This document shows positions 31,796 to 43,789 of a DNA stretch of 64,000 bases, piece by piece. The stretch is from Peribolospora baueri. Lineage: Eukaryota > Basidiomycota > Peribolosporomycetes > Peribolosporales > Peribolosporaceae. The DNA is taken from positions 124,001 to 188,000 of the forward strand of contig JAMDHS010000028.1 of the NCBI GenBank assembly GCA_029717555.1. The letters are read 5' to 3'. A model generated the notes under the pieces. That model did not search any database. It was given only the letters and a program-made list of their open reading frames with translations, and was not told where the DNA came from. Made by a program: the position numbers and the translations under genes. Positions within the stretch are counted from its first letter, which is position 1. Each line of letters opens with the position of its first letter.

Positions 31796-34700
31796 TCAGA
31801 ACCCCCTCAGACCAAGCACGCGTCTGACATCGCTCGTGAATCGGAGCGAGTCGAGCATGGGCAGCAGGTCGAGCAGTGCTTCGTCGTTTGGGTCGTGCGT
31901 CCATCCTTCGATGGGGATGCCGTTGGCTGTTTAAAGAGGAGGGAGGGTGGAAAGGAGAACATTCGACTGAGCACCGTCAACAGCTTTGGGCGAACCAGAA
32001 CCGGTACAGCTGACTACGATGGGAACGGCCTGGAAACCCGAACCCACCCTGATTGCGCACATAGCTGTGCGGAGAGTTGTCGACCAGGCACACCCTGCTC
32101 AGATCCGGATCGACGACCTCGAGCCGCTTGACGTACGAGCCGTTCTGGTACGAACAGGACTGCCAATTCGATGCGGATGCCACCGACGACAGCCAGATCA
32201 GGAAGGAAAGATGGGCGGACGGATGAGCGAGGGAGCAAGAGAGTGGGAAAGCACAGATGACGGCGGAGTGAAATTTAGGACGAGCGGGCTAACCTCACCT
32301 CTCTAAAGAGCCTGCCGCCGATAAGGCCCCGTCCCTGATCCAGCCAATCGATCACCGGGTCGGCGTATTCCTGCATCGAGGCGGTGAAGATGACGACGTG
32401 ATACCACGTCGCGACCTGTTGGTGCAAGAGAGGCGGACGTCGATAGAGCAAGGTCCAAGAAAGGAGGATGCGAGACGAGTCGACAAACGAAGAAGGAAGA
32501 CACATTAGGCCAACCGACAAACGTCAATGAGACAGAGAGAAGGGTGACGACCGACCTTTCTCAGGAAAAAGTCGACAAACGGCCTCTTGTAGACGTGGTA
32601 CAGCACGCTTCTCCCATCGAGGACGACCTCGACCATATGCGCTTTGATGCCTCTTCCACCCGCCCCTCCCCAACCCCCACCGGCGCCCCCTCCCTTCAAG
32701 CCCAACATGCCGCGTAGGCTGAACCCTTCAAAGCCGAGCAGCGACCCTCCATGGGACGAGCGCATGCTTGCGCCCGGTCCGCCGCCCTTTCTGGATCGGT
32801 AGTACGAGGGGGGGCGGGAGGTGGAATGGATGAGCGTCTCGTCGAGATCTAGGATGAGGATCTTGCGTGGCAGCGAGGAAAGGTGCAATGGGTTGGGCCG
32901 AGGCAGAGTGGCGCTCGAAGGCGGCGACATCGACGTCTTCCCCCGCTTCTCGCCGTCCTCCTTGACCGCGGAAGGGGACGGGGAGCGCGTGATGATTATT
33001 GAGCCCGTGGGCCCCGCCTCGGTGGGGTACGTACGCTTGGCCGCCACATCTTTCTCCTCGTCCAGTACTGACGGGTGGGCGTCGATGATCGCAGTAGCGG
33101 TGGCAGGCCCTGAACGGTCCTTGGTGACGGCCGTAATGTCAGGCAAAGACGTCGTTCCAACGTTGCGCCTCCCCTCCATCTGCTCTCCCTCCTCTTCCTC
33201 CACCTCCACCTTCTCGCCCTTATTCCCTCCATCTCCTCGGCCGACCTTGCGGCGGCCAGCTTCATGAGCGAGCAACGGGTCCACGGGCTGCGGATTCGGA
33301 AGAAGCGCGCTCTTCTTCCTCGGCAGGCCTCCTTGTGGTCCTCGTGGTCTTTCTCCTCGGCCTACCTCACGTTCAGCAGCGGACACTTCGGTTTCCCGTT
33401 CGGACTGACGCCGACGCCGGCGCAGTTCCTCGTCGTCCGAGCCGATCTCATCATCCTCCTCCTCCTCTTCCTCCTCTTCTGCCTGGCCATCCTCGCTCGT
33501 TTGCCTCTCTTCCTCACCACTCAATAGAGCGACGTCCAGCTCTTGCCCCTCCCCATCCCCGTCGTCCTGCTCCGCTCCGTCATCCTCCTCTGCCTCCTCG
33601 TCCGCCCCCTCCACCTTGTCCCTCTTCTCGCCGCTCATGACGTCGCCCGACCAACTACGCCTGCGCAACGGCGAAGGCGTCGGGACGCGAGGTCTGGCCT
33701 TGCCTCTGACTTTTCCAGTTGCCCCACCGCCAGCGCCAGAAGCGGAAGTGGAAGAACCAGAGGTTGCTGCGGAAGGGAGGGAGATGCGACCGGACTTGAG
33801 AGAGGAGGGGGCGGGCGCCAGGACGAACGAGAGGGTCGGTGATCGTCTGGCGGAGGCAGGCAGAGAGGAAGACGTGGGAGAGTTTGGAGTTGGAGAAGGG
33901 TCGGTATCCGGAGCCGGAGGGACGGGGACAGACCGGGAAGATGCCAGTAGCTCCGACGCCGGCGCCGATGGAGGCGCGCGAGCCACGAACGGGTCAAAAG
34001 GCTCGTCTTCGCTCTCCGCCTCGTCCGACTCCTTCTCAAGTAGCTCTTCCCTCTCCCCGCCCTCTCGTTCCGCGACTTTTACCCGTCTGCCTCCTTCCAT
34101 CCAGGCCTTCCGCCAGAGCCAGCGAACAGCGAGGAACGGGGAGAGGAGGACGGAGAGGACGAGGCGGACGAGGAAGGAGATGGCAAGCCAGAGCCAGTAG
34201 AATGGGTAGAAAGGGTAGAGAAGGAAACGTCGCTTGCGTCGCCGAGGCAAAGGAGACGGCTCGTCTGAAAGGCCGTAACCCTCCTCCGACCGCCGTTCCG
34301 TCGCGTTTTCCCCATCCACAGAGCCGCGCGACGGGGAATCGGCATCATTGAACGACGGGTGAGAGCCGACTGAGGCAACATGAGCGCCGTCCGGCGACGG
34401 TGCATCCTCGTGAGCTAGAGTAAGGGCGCCCACAGAAGGCGACATGTCCGTTACGGGCGTGTCAGTGCAGGTACCGTCCCTACTGTCCGTAGTCACCGGG
34501 ATGAGGGGCGAGGCGATGGCCGGACGATCCTCGTACCGATTGCCGTCCACGGACGTCGAAGAAGACGCCGAGCCGACCATTTCCAATCTCGAAGGCCCGA
34601 CGTCGGATTGTTCATCATCCAACTGGAGGCCGAGCAAACCTTCCGTCTCCTCCTCGCTCTCGTCGGCCTCGCCTCCGCCCTGACGCTTCGCCTTTTCTTT

Positions 34701-35357
34701 TCGCTTGCCCTGCTGCCAATCCGGCGCCGATGCATCGCGAAAGGTGTGCCTTGCGCCCCTTGGATCCCAAGCAGGACTCATCCCCCAAAGAGCCCAGCCC
34801 TTTGCCGAACCGGACGAGCGCCGAGGTCGAGCGGGTGTGCTTCCAGACCGCTTGAGCGGCGCCCCTGGAGGGCCCCGGACGGAACCCGGTCGCCATGCGC
34901 CGGAAAAATCGCCACCGGGCTCGGAGCCGGAGCGTGCGGCGTGTCTTCGGGTATCGACATGAGTACCCTCTACCGCATGTAGTTCTCGCTCGACAGCGAT
35001 GAGCTCGTCGTCATCGTCGTCATCTAGGACCCGTCGGCTGTCAAAGTCGTCGTGGTCGAAGGGAAAGGTGGCGAGGAAAGGGAGTTCGCCCCTGGATCTG
35101 GTGGCGTCGGAGGACGCCCAAGAAGGATAAGGCGAGCCGGGGTCGGACGGGCGTCTGACGGCGTAACTGGGGAGGTTGGATGCGGATCGGGAAGGGTGGA
35201 GGCGGTGCGAGGGACGGCCGAAGGAGGGCAGGGATGGGGAGCAGGAGGATGGGGAAGCCGCCGCGGAGGGAGGGGAGGAGGAGGAGGAGGAGGAGGAGGA
35301 GAACGACGAACGGGAGCGGTTGTTGACGAGCGAGTCGAGGTAGGTGAGCGAGTTCAT
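31796..35357 (-). CDS. NEM1: Nem1/CTDNEP1-like nuclear-envelope phosphatase
   Basis: Four exons (minus): 35357-32556, 32415-32299, 32159-32048 and 31926-31796, giving 1,053 residues. The catalytic FCP1/HAD domain is C-terminal: [14 protein letters not shown] carries the DxDxT motif (D837, D839, T841). It continues [37 protein letters not shown], and the closing [15 protein letters not shown] and NGIPIEGW segments. A hydrophobic hairpin ([20 protein letters not shown] and following, about residues 378-418) should anchor it in the ER or nuclear envelope. Nem1 with Spo7 dephosphorylates lipin (Pah1) to control phospholipid versus triacylglycerol synthesis. The 830-residue acidic and Ser-rich N-terminal region is much longer than in yeast Nem1 (446 residues). 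A roughly 45-residue Gly-rich insert sits just after DxDxT. Confidence 0.93.
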
Positions 35358-36401
35358 AGCGGACGGGCGCCAGGGCGTGGCCGTGCGTCAACAGGGGGAC
35401 GATGGTTTGCCCAGCGTCGTCTCGGCTTGAAAGCGGCGAGCTGCTCGTGCTCGTGCTCGTTCTCGCTCGACGACGTGCTGTCTTGCTCTTGGCCGATCGA
35501 TCGATCGGTCGGTCGGTCGGTCGGTCGTCGTCGTCGTCGACGCCGCAAGCTGCGCTGGTAAGGGTGCGAGAGTCAGACGGGCTCGCCGACTGCCCGCGCA
35601 GGGTAGAGGGAGTAAGGAGACGAGATGGTTCGGCGGCCCTCCTCCTCCGTCCGTTCGTTCGTTCGTGTGACCCGGCGGTCAGACGAGGGCGGGGTCGAGG
35701 GAGAGGGAAGGGGGGTGATGGCGCGGACGGCGAGGCTCGCTCGCACGAAGGGGAGGCGGGGAGGCGGAGGGGAGGGAAGGAGGTGCGGGGAGAAGGGAAG
35801 GTGTAAGTAAGAATGATGAGGTGTGGGGGACGACCGAGGTGGAGATTTAGATGGGGAGCGACGACGGCCCAACCTTTGAGGCAGGCCATCGACAACCGCC
35901 GCTCCGCCCGGCACGTGGCCAACAACGTCCGGTCGCAACCATCGCGGCCTGCCGATTGATTGCTTACTCGCCGCGACGCCTGGCCCGCCGGTCCGGCGCC
36001 GTCTCGAGACGGCCTCCGCGGCCCATTCCACCGCCACGATCATCTTCTTCTTATTCTTTCTCTGCCCAGCATAGGACCGCGTCTTGTACGAGGAGAGCCC
36101 GCTCGTGCGACGCTCTCGCCACCACCGCGTTGGGGAGCGGACCGGAAATCGACGGGGCGGCTCCAACTGCGGCGGCACTCTGGGTGGCCGCGGGCCAACG
36201 ACCCGATCCGAGCAGCCGAGGCCGGGGCCGGACATCCGAGATGGAGACGAGCGGTGACCTGCACGATCACCGTCGTGCACGGACCAGCGCGAGGCCGGCT
36301 GGTGCATAAAACGGGATGGGATGGAGAGGTAGACAGACAGACAGACAGATGGTAGACACGTAGTATTCGGAAGGACAGGTAAGGTGACAGACAGAACAAC
36401 C
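35358..36401. other. Divergent promoter region, NEM1 / Rec114-like
   Basis: About 1 kb between divergent genes. A GATC/GGTC/GTC tandem lies at about 35495-35540. The remaining long frames are purine- or pyrimidine-biased shadows without conserved segments. Confidence 0.55.
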
Positions 36402-38014
36402 ATGGCCTTTCGCACCACCACCACTTCCACCTCCACGCGCACCACCCTCCGCCTCCCTCTCCGCAAGTACTCGCGAGCTACGCACACACTCGCCGCCGCC
36501 CGCGCGTTCGCGTCTCCTTCCCCTCCGAGGTCTGCTCTGCTCGTCGCTGTTCCCTCCTCCTCTTTCCTGTGGTGGCTCGCAGCTCATTGCCGTTTCTATC
36601 CCACATATACAAGCTCTGGCTCCAGTCAGCTTGTCGCAAGCGCCAAAGACGACGCTGCCGGCCGAGAGGCTTCTCTCCAATGGCACCACTTCGACCGGCC
36701 CGCGCTCGAGTGCAGGGTCGAGATCGTCGAGACGACCACCCAAGGCAGTCAGCAGGGTGATCAGCTCGCCTACTTCCTCCACGTCGACTGGCACGTTCTC
36801 GGCCGTCCTGCGATGGACGAGCTAAGCGATCCGATGCCTCGCGCTGGACCGCGGCCGGAGGGGAGCCCAGTCGGGGAGACCGGACACACGGTCCACCTTG
36901 TGAGCGCTCCGCGAGGGACTCAATCTCTCGCCCAGCTCCAAAACTAAGGCTTTTGAGGTCCTGCGTCGTCGTCTGCTCTCAGGAAGCCATCAATCTCACC
37001 GCGCTCTCCTCCATGACCGCCGTCGCCGTCGAGACGCCCTCGTCACAGTCGCAGGCCGAGACCATGGCTTGGACGACGGATCGCAGCGGCGTCAAAGCCA
37101 AGGGCAAGGACCCCGTGTTGGAGCCCGAGAGGGAAAGGGCCCGACGACAACTCCCACTCAAGGCTATGTACAGACGCAACGTTGTCGGCATTCGCTATCT
37201 CGCTAGTGGCCCCGGTGTGGCCCAGACGGTGAGTATATGCGTCCCCCCTCCGCTCTTCCAGGAAAGCATCCCCATCATTTGCTCGACGGGTCCTTCGTTC
37301 ATCCTATCCCCATTCGCCTCCCTGCTCTCCCACCAGTCCCACCCACGCTTCCGCCGCTTTCAGCTTCGTTTCTCCTCCGCTGCCGACGCAGCCGCCTTCG
37401 TACACGCCATCTCGCCAGTCTGTCCCGTCAAGGAGGCTCCTCCTCTTTCTGGCCCTCCCCCGCCCCTGGCACCACCGCCTGTCCCTCCCGCCCCAGTCTC
37501 GGTCAAAGTACCTGGGCCTGCGCCTCCTAAGGCTGCACCTCCACCACCATCACCTCCAATACCGTCGCCACCACCACCACCACCACAGGCGTCGCCACCG
37601 TCAACACTCGGGCACACTCCCGCTCCTTTTTACCCGTCACCTACCCCGCCCCCCCAAGAAGCCCCGGACCCCGCCGTCGGCCCGTGCCACCCGTTCGTCC
37701 CCTCCCAGCCGTCACGACACCCGCCACCGACGTCTTTCGCCCCCTTCGTCCCCCTCCCGTTTCCAGGCCCACCACCGACGGGCGTGTACCCCAATTTCGT
37801 TGTCGCTGCCCCACACGAGCACGGGGGGTGGCAGGGAAGAGGTCACGCCGTCACTCAACACTACGCGCCCGTCGACGCGTACGCCCCCGGACTCGTCGCC
37901 GCCGACCGAGACCGGGCGCTCGCCGTCCTCTCCGTCGTTCTGGCGGCCGCTGAGATGCACCCACACGGACAGGCCGAATGGTTCCTTGCAAGCCTGTTCT
38001 ACTTCCTCCAATAG
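36402..38014 (+). CDS. Possible Rec114-like meiotic recombination protein
   Basis: Proposed exons: 36402-36529, 36626-36899, 36983-37228 and 37337-38014, giving 441 residues in phase. The N-terminus has LPLRKYSRATHT, then WHHFDRPALECRVEIVET. The middle has GVAQT joined to RFRRFQLRFSSAADAAAFVH. KYSR near the start and a RRFQ-hydrophobic-SS patch recall the conserved motifs of Rec114/Rec7, which activates Spo11 breaks in meiosis. The region after about residue 235 is Pro-rich and poorly conserved. The splice calls at 36900 (GTGAGC) and 37229 (GTGAGT) are good. The first intron (96 nt) is less certain because the frame stays open through it, and 37364 is an alternative acceptor. The family assignment rests on a few short motifs, so another PH-like protein is possible. 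Confidence 0.45.
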
Positions 38015-38224
38015 GGTAACCTCTCACACCTCTCACAGCGCCAGCCAGCCAGCCGTTTACATAGCTAGCTAGAACGGAACGGGTCGGGATAGCACACGTC
38101 GGCTGCGTTCGGCATTCAGTCTCGTCCCCTGAGCCTGTCTGTCAAATCATCCTATCGTGGCTTGTACATCTGTATGCACATCACCTATCTCTGCGAACAA
38201 CGAGAGAGCATCACACGAAAGCTA

Positions 38225-40619
38225 CTAGGCCACCTCTTTGGCCTCCTTCTCCATAACTTCCTTGAGCTTTTGCGCAGCGCTCTCCGTTTTCACCTTGACG
38301 CGGAAGTGCACGCCCTTGCCTGTTTCGTCGAAGCCGAGGAAGGTGAGGAAGCCCTTGGGCATCAGCGTGGCGGAGAAATCGCTGTAGAGGTTGAAGTTCT
38401 GGCGAACGGAGAAAGAGAAATAAAGGACATCGGATGGAGTGTCAGCGCCTCACTCGCTCTTTCCCTCCTGCGTTGGACCATCACCGGCTCCGTAAGCCGC
38501 CCACGAAGGGCACTCACCATCATGACCAGTCCGCTCGGATCGCCTCTCACAAGGATCCTCCTCCGCTTCTTCCCATTGTCACCGCTAGCCTTTTTGACCC
38601 TCAAGATGCCGATCCCCATCTCCTTGAACTGCTTGTCCTCGCTGAGCCGCCAAACCTTGCATCGCACCTCGTGCACCTGCTCCTCTCCCTCCTCGCCTTC
38701 ACCCGTCTGGTATTGGCTCTTGGAGTTGGCCGGCGCGTCCGGATCCGCCAGCGTGTTCGTCACCTGCTCCTGCTGTGCGCTGTCGCCCGTCCGGCCCGAA
38801 GAGGACGGCTCTTCGCTGCTCTGCGCACCATCCTCCACCTTTTTCTCTGCCGCTGCGGCCGTAGAACCGGCTGTTTCGCCAAACTTGATAGGTTGAGCTC
38901 CAAATTTAAACATACCGGGCGATGCCACGCCGGTGGTGTCGGCCATCTTCTCGCCCATTCCCGTTGGTGAGCTCGTCGCCGATGACGTCGAACCGAAGCT
39001 GCCTCCGAAGGAAAATGTAGGGCTCTTGAAAGCCGACGGCGTACCGGCCGCCGCTCCGAAGGTGAAACCTGGCGTGAGTTTGCTGCCAGGAGAGGGCGTG
39101 GAGGGAGGAAAAGAGGTAGAGCTCGATCCCGCCGACGTCTCCTTCTGAGGCGATGAACCAAAGCTGAAAGGGGAGGCCTTAGGTGCGGGAATGGATGCGA
39201 AAGCCGACCCGCTCGCTCCGGTCGTTGCAGGAGCAGACGTGGATGGTGCGCTGGTAGTCGCCACAGACTCCTTCCCTGTGGCCGGCTTCGACGAATCTGG
39301 GTTCGTCGCAGCCTCCATCTCCGCGCTGTCCGTTCCTGTTGATCCCGACTTGTCGCCTGCCTTGGCGGACAAAGTCGGAACGAAAGGTTGGGAGGACGAG
39401 GAAACACCGAAGCTAATGTTGAGCTTCTTTGGAGACGCGTCCGGTTTGCCCTCCGCTTCTGCTGACTTCTCCTGAGGCTTCGGTGCCGCGCTAGAAGCGG
39501 GCGAGCCAAACAGGCTCCAAGAAGGGGCCGAAGACGCGGCGGTGGTCGAGGTAGGGGCAGATGTCAAAACAGATTTTGGGGCAAACGTCAAAGGAGCTGA
39601 TGCCGGCGTGAAGAAGGACGGCTTCAGGGCGGAAGTACCGGGACTGGAAGAAGTACTTGATGGTGGGAAAGTAAAGGGTGATGCAGTTCCTGCAGCCGTA
39701 GTCGAGGGGGGGTTCGAGAATGATACAGATGTGGTGGTCCCTGCCGTCGTCGTCGAACTGGTCCCTGGCTTAATCTGACCATCGACCGCCTTCGCGAATG
39801 GCGCGTTAGACTCCAAAAAGTGGACTTTTCGGCCTGCGCCGGCCTCAGACGCTACTGGGGTCTCGCCGCACCACCTGTCCACCGCCTGCTCCCTCTTCTT
39901 CGCGTAATCACTTGCGATGGCATGAAGGAGAGGAGTAAAGTTGAAGAACATGTCCTTGTCAAGCGTCTCCAGAATGAGCTGCTTGAGACTGAGGTTGAGC
40001 GATTTCATCCATCGCAGGTAGTCCAATTGGAATTGTACGGGCGGCATCTCACGCAGACCAGCGGGAAGTTGGCTGGTTGAAAGGTTCTGGAATGGAGCAT
40101 TGGTCGTAGCTGTGGACTGAGGCGCAGTGGATGGAACAGACAAGGGCGTTGACGCGGCGCTCTGGCGAGCAAACGCTGGCAAGGGCGGAGCGTTGCCTCC
40201 CATCGGCTGGGAAGGTGACGGACCCACCGCAGGTGGAGTCGCTCGTGCGCCGAACCTCTTCGGCAGCCCTCTTATTCTGAAGAAACAGAGTTGCGAATGC
40301 AAATGTGCCGTCAGCTTTGGACTGATTACACAAAGTTGAAGCATTCATTGTGACGCACTTTCGTCCAGCAAGCGTCCGATCGTCCGCGAACTGTGACCCT
40401 GACGAAGGCGTTGGTTCGTCCTATCAAATTGCAGAGGCCAAAGATACGTGAGGACGATCCTCAACCGTCCGTAACAACCACGCGCTCATGAGCCAGGACG
40501 AGCCAGGGCTTCAACCATCAAAGGGACCGCTCACCGCCCGATCGTTCACTCACCTCTCCACCACTGTCCCGTTCAGCATCGTCTTTGATCAGCTGCTTCT
40601 CCGCAGCCCGCTTTCCCAT
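38225..40619 (-). CDS. NUP2: Nup50/Nup2-like nucleoporin with Ran-binding domain
   Basis: Four exons (minus): 40619-40554, 40420-40359, 40276-38518 and 38398-38225, giving 686 residues. The N-terminus MGKRAAEKQLIKDDAERD and ADDRTLAGRKIRGLPKR match the importin-alpha-binding end of Nup50/Nup2. The helical segment PVQFQLDYLRWMKSLNLSLK is followed by FG-type motifs (SPFSFGSS, GFTFGAA, TFSFGGSFG, FKFGAQPIKFG) in Ser/Thr-rich linkers. The C-terminal RanBP1-type domain covers VRCKVWRLSEDKQFKEMGIG, ILVRGDPSGLVMM, NFNLYSDFSATLMPKG and FRVKVKTESAAQKLKEVME. It acts at the nuclear basket, helping to release cargo from importin-alpha and recycle it with Ran-GTP. All four splice junctions fall in conserved segments. 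Confidence 0.95.
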
Positions 40620-41001
40620 CTTGACCTACGATACGAAAGCGTCAAAACGTGAAAACAATGATAACCGTTTCGAAGGAGAAGGAAGAGGGTTGAGGTGAGA
40701 ACGGCTCTGGATGGACAAGAAGTCAATGCGGACGGAGATCGCACCAACGCGAGAACGAGCGCTCCGCGTGCACTACGGAACCAACTTCCTGCGGCACGTC
40801 TATCTCCGCCCCAAGCCGACAAAGTGCGCTCGGCAAGAAGTACGCGTAACACGCTCTCCTGCCGCAGCGGGGGCACAAGACCGGTCCAAGGACAGCCATC
40901 TACGCCGGCGTCGTTCACGACGAGGTCGAACCGTCGCCCCCTCGGTTCTCTCCATCTCATTCATACCTCACACGCCCACGCCTACTACGTACACGACGGG
41001 A
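40620..41001. other. Divergent promoter region, NUP50 / DUF1748
   Basis: About 380 bp separating two divergently transcribed genes. No coding evidence or clear motif. Confidence 0.6.
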
Positions 41002-41372
41002 ATGAGCATGCTTGGCCGTATTGTGCACTACGCGGCCGACGCCGTCCTTCTTTCCACCGTCTTGGCCGGCATCAAGCGCAGCAGCGGATACACGTGAGTG
41101 CGGCGACGGACTTTCTCTTTCCGGCGGCTGGCTGGGCTGGTGACGGATAAATGGGCGGGCCATCTGATCCCCTGCCTCTTACCCGTTGCCCTGCCCCTCC
41201 GAATCTTCTGTCGCATATGGCCCTGCCGGCACGAACCACCAGTGTGGACACCTCCAAACTCTCCGACCCGACACTCAAGGGCGCGGCGGAGAAGTTCCTG
41301 GGGGTGGGCGAGACGGTGTTCGACACGACGCAAGCAGCGGTGCATCAAAGCACGTGGTTCAAGAAGGCATAA
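41002..41372 (+). CDS. DUF1748 small conserved fungal protein
   Basis: Two exons, 41002-41093 and 41243-41372, encode 73 residues. The start is MSMLGRIVHYAADAVLLS, then TVLAGIKRSSGYT joined to VDTSKLSDPTLKGAAEKFLG and the terminus HQSTWFKKA. Length, the hydrophobic N-terminal helix and the paired helices match the DUF1748 family, a small fungal protein without firm function, possibly membrane-associated. The acceptor was chosen because joining AC to T keeps the Thr of GYT and the conserved DPTLK in frame. It is divergent from the NUP50 gene. The second Met (residue 3) is an alternative start. Confidence 0.88.
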
Positions 41373-41628
41373 GCACGTTGGCGGGTCCAGTTGGCAATGA
41401 TACAGGGTCTGCATTTCCTGGAGGCGAACGGAGTAACACGAGATGGACAGAATGACCGTGCATGACAGCGGAAAGGGGATGGTGGACATGGGTTTGGCGG
41501 GATGATAACCAAGAGAGAAGCGAAGGGGGGCCAGAAAAAGAGACAAGGACGATAAAAACACAAACCATGTGAAGTGTATCGGAGGCGAAGAGAGCAAGGC
41601 GAAAAGAAGGGAACCAGACCGCGAGTCG

Positions 41629-43194
41629 CTATCGTCTCGTGTCCGTCATTCTTGACAGCGAGCTCAGCCCGCCCTTTCCAGCGCTCCCTCCACCGCTCCA
41701 AACCCGCTTGAGCGTCGCCGCCTGCTGCTCGACCACTTCCGCCAATCCTGCGGCGAAGCCTCCTGTGCCGGACGGCGTTCGTTCGCGCTGAGTGGGCAGA
41801 TCGGCGGAGGCGAGCGAGCGGGTGCGGTGGAGCGGGGGTCGCAGCACGCCGCTGCTGCTGCCGGGCGGGGGAGATACATCGCTCGGCGATCTTCTGACAC
41901 CGCCGGCACCGTACAGCGAGGACGCGAGTCGGTAGCCGTCGCTAGGCCCAACGCTCCACCGAGGTGTCTTAGCACCCCCACCACCTCCTTCTCCGCGCTT
42001 CGTCCACAGGCCTTTGGCTGCAGCTAGACGCTGAAAACTCTGCTTCTGGGGGTCAGCATATCTCCGTGTCATCCGATGGCTTCGCGCCTGGCCGAGCGCC
42101 GCCGCCGTCACTGCGAGCACTCGGACGTGGGGCGGCTTGAGGTACTGCCACTTCGTTTTGCCTGCCTGAGAAGACACGCCGCCGACGCCGTCCGGCATGG
42201 ACGCGGTGGGAGTCGTGGGCGACTCCACCTCGTCCTCCTCCACCTCCTCTTCCGACGCGCCATCTGAAGGTGTACCTTCCGGACTAGCGTCGTATTCCGG
42301 GTCGAGCGGGAACGCATCCTTGCTGGTGGTGGTGAGGGCGTGGATGAAATGGAGCGGCATGGGCGTAGGCGACGAACTAGCGCCGATCAGCGCACCCGCC
42401 TCTCCGCCATCCAACGTCTGCCTATGGCCCAACGCTGCAGCCGCGGCTTTGCTTCCCGGCCCGGCCCCCGCAGCCTGCAGCGCAGCCCAAGAAGGGTCGA
42501 GTTCTGTGAATGCAGGCGCGAGGAGGGCGTCATTGAGCGGGTGGGGCGACAGCGGCGGACCGACCAACGCGTACGGCAAGGAGTAACGCATCTGGCGGGA
42601 CCCATCAGAAGGGTTTCCCTCGCCCTCGCCCTCGCCTTCAGTGTTCGACTCCACCGGTACGGGCTCAGGCAGATCCGAGCCCTTGGTCTCGAAACGGCTC
42701 ACAACCGCCTTATCCGGTCTCCATGCGGGAAGCCTGGCGGGGGAGCCGCCGGAAGGCAAGCCGGGGGAGTGCAAGCTCGAGCCAAAGCTGCTGCCGCGCA
42801 CCGTCGTCCGATCGTCCACGCTCGCCTTGGTCGCACGCAGCTTAGTGGCCAGTTTGGCAGCATCTGCAGCTGTCAGACTCTGCGAGCTCGCCACCCTTCG
42901 TCGTTCCGGCGCGGCAGGAGACCGATGGGGCGGCAGTGGAGAAAGGCTATCCTCCTGTGTCTGCCCTAGCGTCCCAGTCAGCGCAGTCTGTAAATCAAGC
43001 TTGGGTGCAGCGGCAGTGCCTGGCGCAGTCGTGAATAGTCCGCTGAGCCGGTGGGAAGAGGTGGAGCGATGGGAACGGAGGGATGGAGAGCGAAGGGATG
43101 AAGAGGGGAAGGATGGGCTGCGCTCGGAGGGCGTGACGGGGTCCTGGGCGCGCACTGTCGTCCGCGTGGGTGGGGTCGACTCGGAGAGCGACAT
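41629..43194 (-). CDS. Uncharacterised Ser/Pro-rich protein, intronless
   Basis: A single uninterrupted frame of 521 residues starts MSLSESTPPTRTTVRAQDPV and ends SLSRMTDTRR. It is mostly disordered: Ser/Thr-Pro sites, an acidic run (EEEVEEDEVESP) near the middle and Gly-rich stretches. The one segment that looks structured or functional is WQYLKPPHVRVLAVTAAALG followed by RRYADPQKQSFQRLAAAKGL. I recognise no domain. Many SP/TP and RxxS sites suggest kinase regulation. Codon use is like that of its neighbours, which supports a real gene despite the missing introns. An AACCCTAA motif (43325-43332) lies about 130 bp upstream. Confidence 0.7.
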   Translation of the reverse strand: MSLSESTPPTRTTVRAQDPVTPSERSPSFPSSSLRSPSLRSHRSTSSHRLSGLFTTAPGTAAAPKLDLQTALTGTLGQTQEDSLSPLPPHRSPAAPERRRVASSQSLTAADAAKLATKLRATKASVDDRTTVRGSSFGSSLHSPGLPSGGSPARLPAWRPDKAVVSRFETKGSDLPEPVPVESNTEGEGEGEGNPSDGSRQMRYSLPYALVGPPLSPHPLNDALLAPAFTELDPSWAALQAAGAGPGSKAAAAALGHRQTLDGGEAGALIGASSSPTPMPLHFIHALTTTSKDAFPLDPEYDASPEGTPSDGASEEEVEEDEVESPTTPTASMPDGVGGVSSQAGKTKWQYLKPPHVRVLAVTAAALGQARSHRMTRRYADPQKQSFQRLAAAKGLWTKRGEGGGGGAKTPRWSVGPSDGYRLASSLYGAGGVRRSPSDVSPPPGSSSGVLRPPLHRTRSLASADLPTQRERTPSGTGGFAAGLAEVVEQQAATLKRVWSGGGSAGKGGLSSLSRMTDTRR

Positions 43195-43789
43195 GGCGTC
43201 ATGAAAGGGAGGACGAGTGAACAGCGACTGTCACCAGGAAACGTACGAGGAGCCGCGGACAGGGTGACGAAGAGAATGTTTGAAGTGGAGAGTCGGCGAA
43301 GGGATCGGCTAGATGACACTGGGTAACCCTAACTCGGTCGATCAATACCCGTCGAGGTCGGCGAGGGAGCGTTTTCTGAACCCGATCGGACTGATGTCGT
43401 ACCTCTTTTCCCCCTCCTGCATGATACTCAGTGTCGTCATCAGCATCGACCCTATCGTCGCTCAACTTGAAGTAAAAGTGGCAGGCTAAAGTCGCCTAAG
43501 TTCGGCTGATATTTTGCTATGGAAACACAGGGAACAACAAGAGTACACGACCGCGGAGCAAAGCACACACGACCAGAGGAGGTCGATCAACAAACAGAAT
43601 CGAGAAGCGGCTCAGAGACGGGAGACAAGCAGAGGGTGTGGCGTGTCGAAAAGGGTAAAAGAGAAGGTAGAAAAATATAAAGGGGGTGGAAAGTGAAGGA
43701 GCGACGGCGAGCAGCGCGTGCACGATGGCCTCGCGAGACTATTAAAAGCGGAATACTAGGTACAGGGTGATGGAACGAATCCGGTTTGC
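43195..43789. other. Intergenic: promoter and 3' flank
   Basis: Promoter of the 521-residue ORF and 3' flank of the DUF4449 gene. It includes AACCCTAA at 43325-43332, the reverse complement of a TTAGGG-type box. No gene seen. Confidence 0.55.

Noticed and set aside
36267-36794. 175-residue minus-strand frame opposite the Rec114-like gene
   Set aside because: It has some ordinary-looking residues, but its start lies inside the plus-strand exon and it runs into low-complexity Gly/Arg sequence.
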